Notes: generated from the letters alone by a model not told the origin. DNA of 64,000 nucleotides from Arthrobacter sp. N199823 (GCF_002929705.1 NZ_PJIN01000003.1:558001-622000); one strand, 5' to 3'. Counted from the stretch's first letter, positions 21,625 to 33,903 are shown. Made by a program: numbers and translations.

Positions 21625-22433
21625 CTGTCCTTGCGAATCCAACGGAACGTGATGCGGCACAAGACCAGGCCGGCCACGAGCCACAGTCCCATGACGAGAG
21701 CCACGAGTCCCAAATCCCAGGAGCCGCTGGACTCAGCGGCCTCGAAGGTTGCTGGCAAGAACACACTGCGCATGCCCTGAGCCATCCATTTCAGCGGGAA
21801 AATGCTGGCGAAGTTTTGCAACCACTCTGGCAGCTGGGCAAAGTTCAAGTACACGCCAGAGATGAATTGCAGCACCAACACCATGGGGATGACCACGGCT
21901 GTGGCACTCTTTCCTGTGCGTGGCAGCGCCGAGAGAGCAATACCCAAAACGCAGCTGGTCATCACTCCGAAAAAGAAAACCCAGACAAAAGTCAGCCATT
22001 TATCCGCTTCGGTGGGAAGTTCCACGTTGAAGGCAAATCTGGCTACCAAGAGCAGTAACAGCACCTGCGCCACCGAGCTGACAAGGACCATGCCGATCTT
22101 GCCAATGAAGTAAGAAAATACCGGCAGGGGAGTGCCGCCCAAGCGTTTGAGCGTCCCATCCCCCTTTTCTGTGGCAATATCCACGGCCAAGTTCTGGACA
22201 CCGCTGAGCAGCATGCCCGCAGCCACCATGCCCGGGACATAAAACGCAGCCCAGGAGATGCCGCCACTGCCGTCAGGGGCTGCGCCAACGTTTTCGGTAG
22301 TGCTGAAGGCGACGGCAAAGATGGAGAGCATCACGATCGGGAACAAGAACGTGAAGAACACCGAATCGCCCTGACGGAAATACAGTTTGAGTTCGTAGCC
22401 AATGCGGAACATGCCCAGTTGCACAGTCTTCAT
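21621..22433 (-). CDS. ABC-2 type exporter permease
   Basis: Membrane half of a DrrAB-like exporter. 270 residues, about six helices, beginning with a cytoplasmic segment (FRIGYELKLYFRQGDSVFFTFLFPIVML) and with the ABC-2 loop TEKGDGTLKRLGGTPLPVF between helices 2 and 3. Starts 4 bases inside the end of the ATPase gene. Likely substrates are hydrophobic compounds, drugs or lipids; nothing nearby identifies one. Confidence 0.92.
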   Translation of the reverse strand: MKTVQLGMFRIGYELKLYFRQGDSVFFTFLFPIVMLSIFAVAFSTTENVGAAPDGSGGISWAAFYVPGMVAAGMLLSGVQNLAVDIATEKGDGTLKRLGGTPLPVFSYFIGKIGMVLVSSVAQVLLLLLVARFAFNVELPTEADKWLTFVWVFFFGVMTSCVLGIALSALPRTGKSATAVVIPMVLVLQFISGVYLNFAQLPEWLQNFASIFPLKWMAQGMRSVFLPATFEAAESSGSWDLGLVALVMGLWLVAGLVLCRITFRWIRKDS

Positions 22434-23299
22434 GCCGCACCGCTTTCCAAGCCAGCCGCGTGAGCGCCCACCATATCCAAATAAATGTCCTCGAGACTTG
22501 GCCGGGTGATTTCCAGACCCGGCACCTCCCCGCCATGTTCTGCGAACAGCCGCGCGGCTAGTGCCGCCGGTTCGCTGGTGCGCTCAGCATGGTCGGCTCC
22601 GTCTTGGCGCCACCGCACCAGAGGAACACGGGCACTGGCTCCGCCAATCTCGTCAATGGGGCCAATGTCCACCAAGGTGCCCCCAGCAATGACACCTGCC
22701 CGGTCGGCCAGCATGGCCGCCTCGTCGAGATAGTGCGTGGTCAGCAAGATGGTGGTTCCTTCGCTTTTCAGCTCCTTGATGAGGTCCCAGAATTGGCGCC
22801 GGGCCTCCGGGTCAAAGCCCGTTGTGGGTTCATCGAGGAACAAAAGCTTGGGCCGGCCAATGATTCCCAAAGCCACATCCACACGCCGACGCTGCCCGCC
22901 AGAGAGTTTGCTGATCCGCGTTTTGGCTTTGCTGCCCAGACCCACGGCCTCAATAACATCGGCCACCTTGCGCGGATGCGGGTAGTACGAGGCGAAGTGA
23001 TTCAGTTGTTCAAGCACTGTGACGTTGCCGCTTTCGCCCGTTGACTGCAAAACAATGCCCAATTGGGCTTTCCAGTCCAAGCCGCCGCGCTGGGGATCAA
23101 CACCCAGAACGCGGACCTCTCCGCTGGTCCGGTCCCGGTAGCCTTCCAAGATTTCAATGGTGGTGCTCTTTCCCGCCCCGTTGGGACCAAGAAGTGCAAA
23201 GGTTTCGCCTTCGTGGATGTCGAAGCTGATGCCATCCACGGCTGTGAAGCTGCCGTAGCTTTTCTTCAGGTCACGTACTTGAACAGGGCATAAAGTCAT
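22430..23299 (-). CDS. ABC exporter ATPase (DrrA type)
   Basis: Nucleotide-binding subunit of the exporter. 289 residues with Walker A (GPNGAGKSTT), signature (LSGGQRRRVDVALGIIGRP), Walker B (LLFLDEPTTGFDPEAR), H-loop (TTHYLDEA) and the DrrA-type C-terminal extension (RPSLEDIYLDMVG) that contacts the permease. I chose the ATG at 23299, which has AAGGA about 8 bases upstream; an in-frame ATG at 23329 is less supported. Operon with the ABC-2 permease. Confidence 0.93.
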   Translation of the reverse strand: MTLCPVQVRDLKKSYGSFTAVDGISFDIHEGETFALLGPNGAGKSTTIEILEGYRDRTSGEVRVLGVDPQRGGLDWKAQLGIVLQSTGESGNVTVLEQLNHFASYYPHPRKVADVIEAVGLGSKAKTRISKLSGGQRRRVDVALGIIGRPKLLFLDEPTTGFDPEARRQFWDLIKELKSEGTTILLTTHYLDEAAMLADRAGVIAGGTLVDIGPIDEIGGASARVPLVRWRQDGADHAERTSEPAALAARLFAEHGGEVPGLEITRPSLEDIYLDMVGAHAAGLESGAA

Positions 23300-23422
23300 G
23301 GTTGCATCCTTGCACTCGGCCGCGTTCACGACAACAACGTTTCCCGCCGCCTACCAGGGCCGACACAAAGGTGCGCCGTGAGCGAAACCCGGCCCGCCGT
23401 CGTCGTACTTTTTGGGGTGAAA

Positions 23423-23449
23423 CTGGCACTCGCCTTGACCGAGTGCTAA
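23423..23449 (+). promoter_or_regulatory. CIRCE element 1 (HrcA operator)
   Basis: GGCACTC-N9-GAGTGCTAA, matching TTAGCACTC-N9-GAGTGCTAA apart from the first two bases of the left arm. Upstream of groES; it should bind the heat-shock repressor HrcA. Confidence 0.85.
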
Positions 23450-23469
23450 TCGATTCCCTAGAGTCAGAG

Positions 23470-23496
23470 TTAGCACTCTCACCCCGAGGGTGCTAA
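23470..23496 (+). promoter_or_regulatory. CIRCE element 2 (HrcA operator)
   Basis: TTAGCACTC-N9-GGGTGCTAA with a single mismatch to the consensus in the right arm. Its start lies 47 bases after that of the first element, so the groES promoter carries two HrcA sites. Confidence 0.9.
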
Positions 23497-23614
23497 CGCG
23501 CTGATCTTTTGGCCATGGGAACATCACCGGCACCGCGACGACGGTTGGGTTCCACACAAACATGGCTGCCAAGACAGCCGTCCATAAAATTTTCGTGTGA
23601 AGGAGAGGTCCTAA

Positions 23615-23911
23615 GTGTCGGTCTCTATTAAGCCTCTTGAGGATCGTATTGTTGTTCGCCAGCTCGAAGCAGAGCTGACTACCGCTTCCGGTCTGGTTAT
23701 CCCGGATACTGCCAAGGAAAAGCCCCAGGAGGGCGAAGTTGTGGCAGTTGGACCCGGCCGCGTTGACGACAACGGCAACCGCGTCCCGATCGATGTTGCC
23801 GTGGGTGACGTTGTTATCTACTCCAAGTACGGTGGAACTGAAGTGAAGACCGGTGGCGAAGAGCTGTTGGTTCTCTCGGCCCGCGACGTACTGGCAATCG
23901 TCGTTAAGTAA
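23615..23911 (+). CDS. groES: Co-chaperonin GroES
   Basis: Ten-kDa ring co-chaperonin that caps GroEL. 98 residues; opening [17 protein letters not shown], the [15 protein letters not shown] mobile-loop region and the [19 protein letters not shown] core are all typical. GTG start with AAGGAGAGG upstream. Two CIRCE elements 120-190 bases upstream predict HrcA control, and groEL follows after 86 bases. Confidence 0.98.
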   Translation: MSVSIKPLEDRIVVRQLEAELTTASGLVIPDTAKEKPQEGEVVAVGPGRVDDNGNRVPIDVAVGDVVIYSKYGGTEVKTGGEELLVLSARDVLAIVVK

Positions 23912-23985
23912 CGACTTTCGTCAACCACTTTTGTAAAGCCCCGTGCCCGTTGATCCCTAGGGACCGGCGCGGGGTCTTTGCGTGA

Positions 23986-25602
<1,617 letters not shown>

Positions 25603-25691
25603 TCCCCACTCGCCGGCCCGGTAAATCGCTGACGCGATTTCTCGGGAACCTGGCGAGCGTGGGCCCAACGTTTGGTGTTCCTCTGCACAAG

Positions 25692-25757
25692 GGACGGCGT
25701 TTGCGGGTTCGGACGGTTGTATACAGCCGTCCGAACCCGCAAACGCCGTCCTTTTTT
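25692..25757 (+). terminator. Rho-independent terminator after groEL
   Basis: A perfect 25-base stem (25692-25716 with 25727-25751, arms starting GGACGGCGTTTGCGGG), 10-base loop containing the palindrome TGTATACA, then six T residues. A second imperfect hairpin (CCACTCGCC ... GGCGAGCGTGG enclosing AAATCGC-TGAC-GCGATTT) lies between it and the groEL stop at about 25606-25662. Confidence 0.93.
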
Positions 25758-25808
25758 GTTGGACTTGTTGGACTTGGTGAAAACGTTGACTAGGGCGACA
25801 CTAATAGC

Positions 25809-27734
25809 ATGAACGATTCTGCGGAGCGGACATCGCTGGCAATGAAGCCTGAGGTTCCCGGCGAGCTGCCCTCGACGGCGGCAGTTCGGAAATTACCCCG
25901 GGTCAGGGGTTTCATCCGCCGCTATCCCATCGTGGCCTTGACCGCTGTTGTCATGGTCGCCGCCGGCGTCCTGGCCCTGACCGGCCTGGGCGTACAGGCC
26001 CAATGGGTGGCGAGCGTCTACGCCGTCGGAATTGCCCTCTATCAGGGCGTTGGCATGGTCAAAGGCATCATGCGCGGGCACTGGGGCATCGATATCCTTG
26101 CCGTTACCGCCATCATCAGCACCGTGGCCGTTGGTGAGTACTTTGCCTCGCTGATCATTGTCATGATGCTCTCCGGCGGCGAGGCGCTCGAGGACTTTGC
26201 TGCCGGACGTGCGCAGCGGGAACTGAGGGCCCTCCTGAGCCGCGCGCCCAGCATCGCGCACCGTGAGCGGTTGGGTGGGGTGGTTGAAGACATTCCCACG
26301 TCCGACGTCGAACTTGGCGATGTCTTGATCGTCAAACCTGCGGAGGTCGTCCCGGTAGACGGACTGCTCCTGTCGGACTCCGGCTCCTTTGATGAAGCAG
26401 CACTCACCGGTGAGAGCCTGCCCGTTGAGCGGGTGGCGGGCGACGCTGTCATCAGCGGTACCGTCAACGGCTCAGCCGCCGTTCGGATGCAGGTCACGGC
26501 ACGTGAGGCCGACTCACAGTACAGCCGGATTATTGCCCTTGTTCAGGAGGCCGCAGACAGCAAGGCGCCGGTGGTCAGGCTGGCTGATAGATACGCGGTT
26601 CCTTTCACCATCCTGGCACTGGCCTTGGCCGGCGTCGCCTGGTTCCTGAGCAAGGACCCCTCCCGATTCGCCGAAGTCCTGGTGGTCGCTACCCCGTGCC
26701 CGCTGCTGATTGCAGCGCCCGTGGCGTTCCTCGGAGGCATGAGCAGGGCCGCCAAGGCCGGCATCATTATCAAGAACGGTGGGACGCTGGAACTGCTGGC
26801 CAACGTCAAAACCGCAGCCTTTGACAAGACCGGCACACTGACCGGCGGTCATCCAACGCTCGAAGAAGTCCGGACCGCAGGCACCGTGTCAGAAGAAGAA
26901 CTCCTTGCCTTTGCGGCATCGGCAGAGCAATACTCCTCCCACGTCCTTGCCGCGGCGGTCATTGCCGAAGCTGATGCGCGCGGGCTCACCCTGCTCCCGT
27001 CGAATGATGCCGTGGAACACGCCACGAACGGGGTGCTGGCAACGTGCGGCGGCCGCACAGTTGTTATCGGCAAGCCCGCCTTTGTCGCCGAAAAGTCCAC
27101 AGGCGTGGTGCCGGCTGATCTGTCCGGCGGCCAGCTGGCGGTCTACGTTGGCATCGATGGTGTTTTCGCTGGAACGCTGGTCATGAGCGATCCCATCCGG
27201 CCCAATGCGGCGGCAACCATCAAGACGCTGAATTCCTTGGGCGTGCGCAACACCATCATCCTCACAGGTGACGCGCAATCCACGGCGGACCACGTGGCCC
27301 GCCAGGCCGGAATCACAGAGGTCAAGGCGGCACTTCTCCCCGAAGACAAGGTCAGGATCGTCAACTCCCTGGCCCCCGTCCCTGTCCTCATGGTGGGCGA
27401 CGGCATCAATGACGCACCGGTCCTTGCCGCGGCCGACGTCGGAATTGCCATGGGAGCCAAAGGCTCCACGGCGGCGAGTGAATCCGCGGATGTGGTCATC
27501 ATGCTCGATGACATCGCCAAAGTGGCCCAATCCGTTGAAATTGGCCAGCGGACCATGAAGATCGCCATTGAAAGTATTTGGATTGGCATCGTGCTGAGCG
27601 TGGGACTGATGATCGTGGCCGCTTTGGGGTTCGTTCCTGCCGTTGCCGGAGCTCTGGCGCAGGAACTGGTTGACCTGGCCACCATCCTCAACGCTCTGAG
27701 GGCGTTGTTGCCGGGACGCAGAGCCAGGCGTTGA
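25809..27734 (+). CDS. Heavy-metal P1B-type ATPase with TPCP motif
   Basis: Metal-translocating P-type ATPase in the cytoplasmic membrane. 641 residues: about six to eight helices, actuator motif ALTGESLP, phosphorylation site Asp339 (FDKTGTLTGG) and hinge MVGDGINDAPVLAAADVGIAMG. The membrane metal-site motif is TPCP (295-298) rather than the CPC of Cu/Zn/Cd pumps, there is no N-terminal HMA domain, and the usual Ser-Glu-His-Pro nucleotide-binding motif is represented by SSHVLA, with Val where Pro is expected. Substrate is therefore uncertain. Stands alone between groEL and guaB. Confidence 0.9.
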   Translation: MNDSAERTSLAMKPEVPGELPSTAAVRKLPRVRGFIRRYPIVALTAVVMVAAGVLALTGLGVQAQWVASVYAVGIALYQGVGMVKGIMRGHWGIDILAVTAIISTVAVGEYFASLIIVMMLSGGEALEDFAAGRAQRELRALLSRAPSIAHRERLGGVVEDIPTSDVELGDVLIVKPAEVVPVDGLLLSDSGSFDEAALTGESLPVERVAGDAVISGTVNGSAAVRMQVTAREADSQYSRIIALVQEAADSKAPVVRLADRYAVPFTILALALAGVAWFLSKDPSRFAEVLVVATPCPLLIAAPVAFLGGMSRAAKAGIIIKNGGTLELLANVKTAAFDKTGTLTGGHPTLEEVRTAGTVSEEELLAFAASAEQYSSHVLAAAVIAEADARGLTLLPSNDAVEHATNGVLATCGGRTVVIGKPAFVAEKSTGVVPADLSGGQLAVYVGIDGVFAGTLVMSDPIRPNAAATIKTLNSLGVRNTIILTGDAQSTADHVARQAGITEVKAALLPEDKVRIVNSLAPVPVLMVGDGINDAPVLAAADVGIAMGAKGSTAASESADVVIMLDDIAKVAQSVEIGQRTMKIAIESIWIGIVLSVGLMIVAALGFVPAVAGALAQELVDLATILNALRALLPGRRARR

Positions 27735-27790
27735 TCGGTCTCTGTGTGACGCAACGAACGGGAATAGGGCAACAGCCGCTTTCGTTTTAG

Positions 27791-29395
<1,605 letters not shown>

Positions 29396-29411
29396 TCCCG
29401 GTCCTTAAATT

Positions 29412-29456
29412 ACGACGGCGGTGACCCACCTTCCAAAGGTGGGTCACCGCCGTCGT
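29412..29456. terminator. Hairpin between convergent guaB and hypothetical gene
   Basis: Perfect 21-base stem (29412-29432 with 29436-29456; arm starts ACGACGGCGGTGACCC) closed by a 3-base loop. No strong U-tract in either direction, but the position suggests a bidirectional terminator. Confidence 0.8.
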
Positions 29457-29518
29457 GCTTAAGGGGGTCCTGGAACCAGCCAGCTCCTAGCTGGCCGATA
29501 TCCGAGGTGCTCGCAATG

Positions 29519-30136
29519 TCAGGCTGCGAGTATGGCCTTGAACGCGGTCATGGCCTCTACCGCGCTGTGGTTTTCTTCAGTGAACTCGGATTCGCTGCCG
29601 CTGCGGAGTACCCATTCGCCGGATTCCACGGCTGTCAGCTGTGCCACAACCGCTTCGCCATCAACACGGAGGCGGCGCACCACAGCGGTGGCTGGTAAGC
29701 CCTCAGCAGCACCGGTCAGGTATTCATTGCTCAAGTGCAGGGCCAATTCGAGCATGGCGGCACCTGATTCAATGGGCTGAATCTCGTGAACGCCGTAGGG
29801 GCTGAGGCTCAGCAATACCGCCCCCACATTGGATCCCACGGCAAAGAGCACGTGTTCGCTGGTGGGTGTTGTGAGCTTGATTTCAAGCCACTCCTGGGCC
29901 TGCGAAAGCACTGTACCCACCACAGCGCACCGGTCCACGGGAACAATCTTTTCACCCTGGGGCGAGGCAAGTCCGCGCACCAACAGTGTGGTCAAGCCGG
30001 CATTGTGCAGCAGCTCATTGTCACCGTGTTGATCAAGGCGAAGCAGTCCTAAAGTGACGGCAGCAGATTCTGTGGGAGTCATCGATAGCAGGACAAGGAG
30101 CTCGTGGTCAGTCATGCGAAGTTCGGTGTCAGTCAT
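29519..30136 (-). CDS. Hypothetical protein
   Basis: 205-residue, acidic, soluble-looking protein that I do not recognise. No signal peptide or membrane helix. The N-terminus (MTDTELRMTDHELLVLLS) is strongly acidic and the body is rich in Leu, Val, Ala and Glu, with an alternating pattern suggesting an alpha/beta fold. GGAGGA touches the ATG at 30136, which is unusually close, so the ATG seven codons later is also possible. It follows a membrane protein gene in the same direction by 46 bases and probably forms an operon with it. Confidence 0.75.
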   Translation of the reverse strand: MTDTELRMTDHELLVLLSMTPTESAAVTLGLLRLDQHGDNELLHNAGLTTLLVRGLASPQGEKIVPVDRCAVVGTVLSQAQEWLEIKLTTPTSEHVLFAVGSNVGAVLLSLSPYGVHEIQPIESGAAMLELALHLSNEYLTGAAEGLPATAVVRRLRVDGEAVVAQLTAVESGEWVLRSGSESEFTEENHSAVEAMTAFKAILAA

Positions 30137-30182
30137 TCCTCCAGCGTACTGGCGACTCGCAGAAGCGGCGCAATGGATCCCC

Positions 30183-30896
30183 TCACAAGGGGCCGAAGTT
30201 CCGGTCTGCTACGGGGTCGCGCCAGGTCAGGGCCAGAGATTCCAGCTCCCGCCGCACCTTGGAATCTTGGTCGATCCGGCGGCGGAAGAAACGCTTACCG
30301 TGCTGGGCACAGTACCCGGGGCCGGCAAAAACACTCAGACAACCCAGCAGGAACAACAAGCAATACGCGGCGAGGGTGAGTACCGCGGCAAGGCCCTGAG
30401 CCAACTGGCTTTGAAAGACCACGAACAGCAGAACCCATGAAGCCGCAGCCATGAACAGCGCAAGGCCCAGCCCTGAGCCAGTTGTTCCTGCGGCGCGTGA
30501 GATTGCCGGTCCTCTGCCGTGCACCACGCCCGGCAGTTTTGCCCGCGCAACAAGCCAGGCCGTGACCACCAATGCCAGGCCGCACAAGAGCAGCAGAAGC
30601 CAAACGGCCACGGAGCCCGGAGCCGTAAGCAGTGTCAGGGCACTGCCGCCAATCAGCGTAATGCCGAGCCCACCAACGGCGGCCCGGAAACCCAGCCACT
30701 GTCCGTATGACCAAGCCATGTCCCGGAGCGCGGACGTAGATTCTACGGGTGCCATTCGTGCGGCATCGGATTGGAGCCAGTAGTCGAGGCTCTGCACGTA
30801 TGCCGAGGCGTGGACTGTGGCTGCAGGCTGCACACTGGCCGATGTTGCTTGGCCGGGTCGGGATCTTGGTGGCTTCGGGTGCGGCTGAAATCTCAT
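30183..30896 (-). CDS. Hypothetical membrane protein
   Basis: 237 residues with four predicted membrane helices (about residues 70-90, 95-113, 140-160 and 166-187), a Pro/Arg/Ser-rich N-terminal cytoplasmic region, and a basic C-terminal tail beginning HGKRFFRRRIDQDSKVRRELE. Family not recognised. The gene sits 51 bases from the divergent BtrH-like gene and is followed by the unknown acidic protein gene. Codon use resembles its neighbours. Confidence 0.75.
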   Translation of the reverse strand: MRFQPHPKPPRSRPGQATSASVQPAATVHASAYVQSLDYWLQSDAARMAPVESTSALRDMAWSYGQWLGFRAAVGGLGITLIGGSALTLLTAPGSVAVWLLLLLCGLALVVTAWLVARAKLPGVVHGRGPAISRAAGTTGSGLGLALFMAAASWVLLFVVFQSQLAQGLAAVLTLAAYCLLFLLGCLSVFAGPGYCAQHGKRFFRRRIDQDSKVRRELESLALTWRDPVADRNFGPL

Positions 30897-30947
30897 GCCG
30901 CCAGTTTAGGGGCTAACCCCGCGCCCCGCCCCGGATAGAATCAACGC

Positions 30948-32048
30948 ATGCTTTCCCCCTATGACCACACCACCGAATATTCGCATTGGGATTCCGGGCT
31001 CTGGACCCGCGTCCTGGCCGCATCCGGGGTGCGCAACCCGCTCACCGACACCGCGTTCACTGAGGCGATGCTGGCCGGGTTGGCGGGCGGTATTGGTTTC
31101 ATGATTTTCACCTTTGAGTACAAGGACATCACCACGGCATCGGCCGTGACGCGCTTCCACCCCGGCCCGTACACGGAAAATCTGCTGCGTCGAAGCGGTG
31201 CCGCCGTCAACATCCAGCAGACGGGAAGCGCCTCCCTGGCCCAAAGCCGGCTCGATGCGGCGCTGGAAACGGGAATTCCCGCCGTCGTGCGCGTTGTCCG
31301 CGGCAAACTGCCCTGGGTGGCACAAGACCCGCTGGCCGACATGGAATCCGTGGACATGGCCGTGGTGGGCCGTGACGGTGAGGACTACCTGATGGACGAC
31401 GGCGGCGGGAGACTCGAACGGATCAGTTCCGCCGCGCTGGCGCAGGCGCGCAGCACTCGCAAGGCGGATAAGCACTGGCAGGCCCACGTTGTGGTGGGCA
31501 GCCGCGCCTTGTCGGAGGAACTGGTGGGCGAGGCGCTGACGGTTGAGGTGATCCGCCAGGCGATGGCGCAGACGGCGCAAGAACTACTCTCGGAACAGGC
31601 GCCGCATGGGGTGCCAGCGGGTTACGCCAAAAACTTTGGCATTCTGGGCATGTCCACGTGGGCGCAGCGGCTAAGTGACGGCACCTCAAAGCACGGCTGG
31701 CTCAGGATTTTTCGTGACCCGAAACGTGCGTCGGTGGGTATGGGCATGTTGCATGGGTTGCTGGCCGGACGGCGGTTCAGTGGACCCGGTGCCTTGCGTC
31801 CGTTGTATGCGCAATTCCTGCGTGAGGTGGCGGAAATCGCTGAGGGGGTGTCCGGTGTCGAACGTGGCAGTCTGCAAGAAGCCGCCGCACAATATGCCTC
31901 ACTGGGGGCACATTGGGACGCGCTCGTGGCCTTGGTAGCTGCGTCGGGGGACCCGGACTTCGCCGCGATGGCCGCGCAGGTAGAGGCTATTGCCGTGTTG
32001 GAAAACGCTGCCGCCGGGACGCTGGAATCGGCTGCCGGCGTCATTTAA
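30948..32048 (+). CDS. BtrH N-terminal / DUF4872-like protein
   Basis: 366-residue protein whose N-terminal half resembles the BtrH family (butirosin acyltransferase-like, papain-type fold): an early EAMLAGLAGGIGFMIFTFEYKD, then a segment with conserved Asp (DPLADMESVDMAVVGRDGEDYLMDD). The C-terminal half is helical as in DUF4872 (YAKNFGILGMSTWAQRLSD...). In known members these enzymes act in acyl transfer or peptide chemistry, but no biosynthetic genes are adjacent, so function here is unknown. A TAGAAT box ends 6 bases before the ATG, suggesting a leaderless mRNA. Confidence 0.65.
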   Translation: MLSPYDHTTEYSHWDSGLWTRVLAASGVRNPLTDTAFTEAMLAGLAGGIGFMIFTFEYKDITTASAVTRFHPGPYTENLLRRSGAAVNIQQTGSASLAQSRLDAALETGIPAVVRVVRGKLPWVAQDPLADMESVDMAVVGRDGEDYLMDDGGGRLERISSAALAQARSTRKADKHWQAHVVVGSRALSEELVGEALTVEVIRQAMAQTAQELLSEQAPHGVPAGYAKNFGILGMSTWAQRLSDGTSKHGWLRIFRDPKRASVGMGMLHGLLAGRRFSGPGALRPLYAQFLREVAEIAEGVSGVERGSLQEAAAQYASLGAHWDALVALVAASGDPDFAAMAAQVEAIAVLENAAAGTLESAAGVI

Positions 32049-32081
32049 TGCCTCTGGCCCCGCCTGCGATAGGCTAGGGGC

Positions 32082-33209
32082 GTGACTTATGAGATTGAGA
32101 TTGGCCGTGGAAAGCGCGGGCGCCGCGCATATTCGTTGGATGAGATTTCGATTGTGCCCGCTAGGCGCACCCGTGATCCTCAGGATGTGTCGGTGAAGTG
32201 GCAGATCGACGCTTACCAGTTTGAGGTGCCCGTCATTGGCGCTCCGATGGATTCCGTCATGTCCCCGGAGACTGCCATTGCGCTGGGCAAGCTCGGCGGA
32301 CTCGGTGTGCTGGACCTTGAGGGTCTCTGGACTCGCTACGAGGACCCGCAGCCAGTTCTGGATGAGATTGCCGCACTGGAGGGCTCGGTCGTTGACCCCG
32401 GGACCACCAGCCGCCTGCAGGAGCTCTACAACGCACCCATTCAGGCTGAGCTGATCACGGCCCGCCTGGCCGAGATTCGCGCCGCTGGCGTGACTGTCGC
32501 CGGATCCTTGACCCCGGGACGTACCCAGGAGTTCTACAAGACGGTGATTGCCGCCGGCGTTGACATCTTCGTCATCCGTGGCACCACCGTCTCGGCCGAA
32601 CACGTCTCCAAGTCCACCGAACCGTTGAACCTCAAGCAGTTCATTTACGAACTCGACGTTCCCGTTATTGTGGGCGGTGCAGCCGGGTACACCTCCGCAC
32701 TGCACCTCATGCGCACCGGCGCAGCAGGCGTCTTGGTCGGCTTCGGCGGAGGCGCCTCCACCACCACCAGCCGCGCATTAGGCATCCGCTCACCCATGGC
32801 CAGCGCCATCTCCGACGTCGCAGCTGCACGCCGCGACTACATGGATGAGTCCGGCGGACGTTACGTGCATGTCATTGCCGACGGCGGAATGGGCTCCAGC
32901 GGCGACATCGTCAAGGCCATTGCCATGGGTGCCGACGCTGTCATGCTCGGCGCAGCACTTTCCCGCGCAGCCGAGGCCCCCGGGCAGGGTTGGCACTGGG
33001 GTGCCGAGGCACACCACCAGGAACTGCCGCGTGGGCACCGCGTGAAAATGGACACTGTGGGAACGCTGGAGGAAGTGCTGTACGGCCCCGCCCACCGCGC
33101 CGACGGCAGCTCCAACCTCATCGGCGCCCTGCGCCGCTCAATGGCCACCACCGGCTACTCCGATTTGAAGGAATTCCAGCGGATCGACGTCATCGTCAAC
33201 CCCCGATGA
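32082..33209 (+). CDS. guaB3: GuaB3 family IMP dehydrogenase-related protein
   Basis: 375-residue TIM-barrel protein of the IMPDH/GMP reductase superfamily lacking CBS domains. Conserved parts: DEISIVPARRTRDPQDV at the start, VIGAPMDSVMSPETA, and the C-terminal VHVIADGGMGSSGDIVKAIAMGADAVMLG. Where IMPDH carries its catalytic Cys (GPGSICTTR) this protein has GGGASTTTSRALGI, so the covalent thioimidate mechanism is unlikely. Role unclear. GTG start with TAGGCT ending 6 bases upstream, suggesting a leaderless transcript. Confidence 0.93.
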   Translation: MTYEIEIGRGKRGRRAYSLDEISIVPARRTRDPQDVSVKWQIDAYQFEVPVIGAPMDSVMSPETAIALGKLGGLGVLDLEGLWTRYEDPQPVLDEIAALEGSVVDPGTTSRLQELYNAPIQAELITARLAEIRAAGVTVAGSLTPGRTQEFYKTVIAAGVDIFVIRGTTVSAEHVSKSTEPLNLKQFIYELDVPVIVGGAAGYTSALHLMRTGAAGVLVGFGGGASTTTSRALGIRSPMASAISDVAAARRDYMDESGGRYVHVIADGGMGSSGDIVKAIAMGADAVMLGAALSRAAEAPGQGWHWGAEAHHQELPRGHRVKMDTVGTLEEVLYGPAHRADGSSNLIGALRRSMATTGYSDLKEFQRIDVIVNPR

Positions 33210-33228
33210 CTCTCAGCTGTTGTCCCTG

Positions 33229-33262
33229 AAAATGCCCCGATCCACTGGATCGGGGCATTTTT
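33229..33262 (+). terminator. Rho-independent terminator after guaB3
   Basis: AAAATGCCCCGATCC (33229-33243), 3-base loop, GGATCGGGGCATTTT (33247-33261) running into a T-tract. Confidence 0.93.
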
Positions 33263-33407
33263 GTCTCTTCTCTCCTCCTTTGCTTCCGCTACATGGTGGC
33301 CTCAGTGGCATGCCTCTCGTCACGGGCTATTCACTCCCCTTCGCCAAGGGTCTGCGCATAGACTGATCAGAAGTTCTACTCACACCACCAGCCTTTGAAA
33401 GGTACTG

Positions 33408-33899
33408 ATGACACCGGGTTCGTTGGAACGCTATGAAACAGAATTGACCAACTCCGGGCTGGTCATTTTGGAAATGGCGGCGGAGACTAAAGAAGACGCC
33501 GCAGCCCAATTGGCGACAAAACTCTTTGAACAGGGTCGAATTTCGGATCTGGCCGGATTCCTCGAGGACGTCAATGCCCGCGAGCATCAGATGGCCACGG
33601 GCCTCCCGGGCGGGATCGGCATCCCGCACGCCAGAAGTGAATTTGTCCAGCAAATCTCCATCGCCGTGGGTATCACCAAGTTCGGCCACAGCCTGGATTT
33701 TGGTGCCGTCGACGGGCCCGCCACCGTGATCTTGCTCATTGCCACGCCGGCCAGTTCCTTCTCCGCTCACTTGGAAGTCTTGGCAACCCTGGCCAGGTCC
33801 CTGTTCAAGGAAAACTTCCGTGAATCTCTGCGCCGAGCCCATGACGCGGAGGTCATTGCCGAGCTCATCAACTCCAGCTTGGTGTTCTTCGACCATTAG
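33408..33899 (+). CDS. Stand-alone PTS EIIA, fructose/mannitol type
   Basis: 163-residue cytoplasmic EIIA domain; phosphorylatable His74 in GGIGIPHAR, followed by the family segment ILLIATPASSFSAHLEVLATLAR. It should accept phosphate from HPr, whose gene is at 60.9 kb here. No EIIB or EIIC lies beside it, so it is either the separated part of a fructose-type permease or a regulatory EIIA. Ends in a strong hairpin. Confidence 0.93.
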   Translation: MTPGSLERYETELTNSGLVILEMAAETKEDAAAQLATKLFEQGRISDLAGFLEDVNAREHQMATGLPGGIGIPHARSEFVQQISIAVGITKFGHSLDFGAVDGPATVILLIATPASSFSAHLEVLATLARSLFKENFRESLRRAHDAEVIAELINSSLVFFDH

Positions 33900-33903
33900 T
33901 CCC

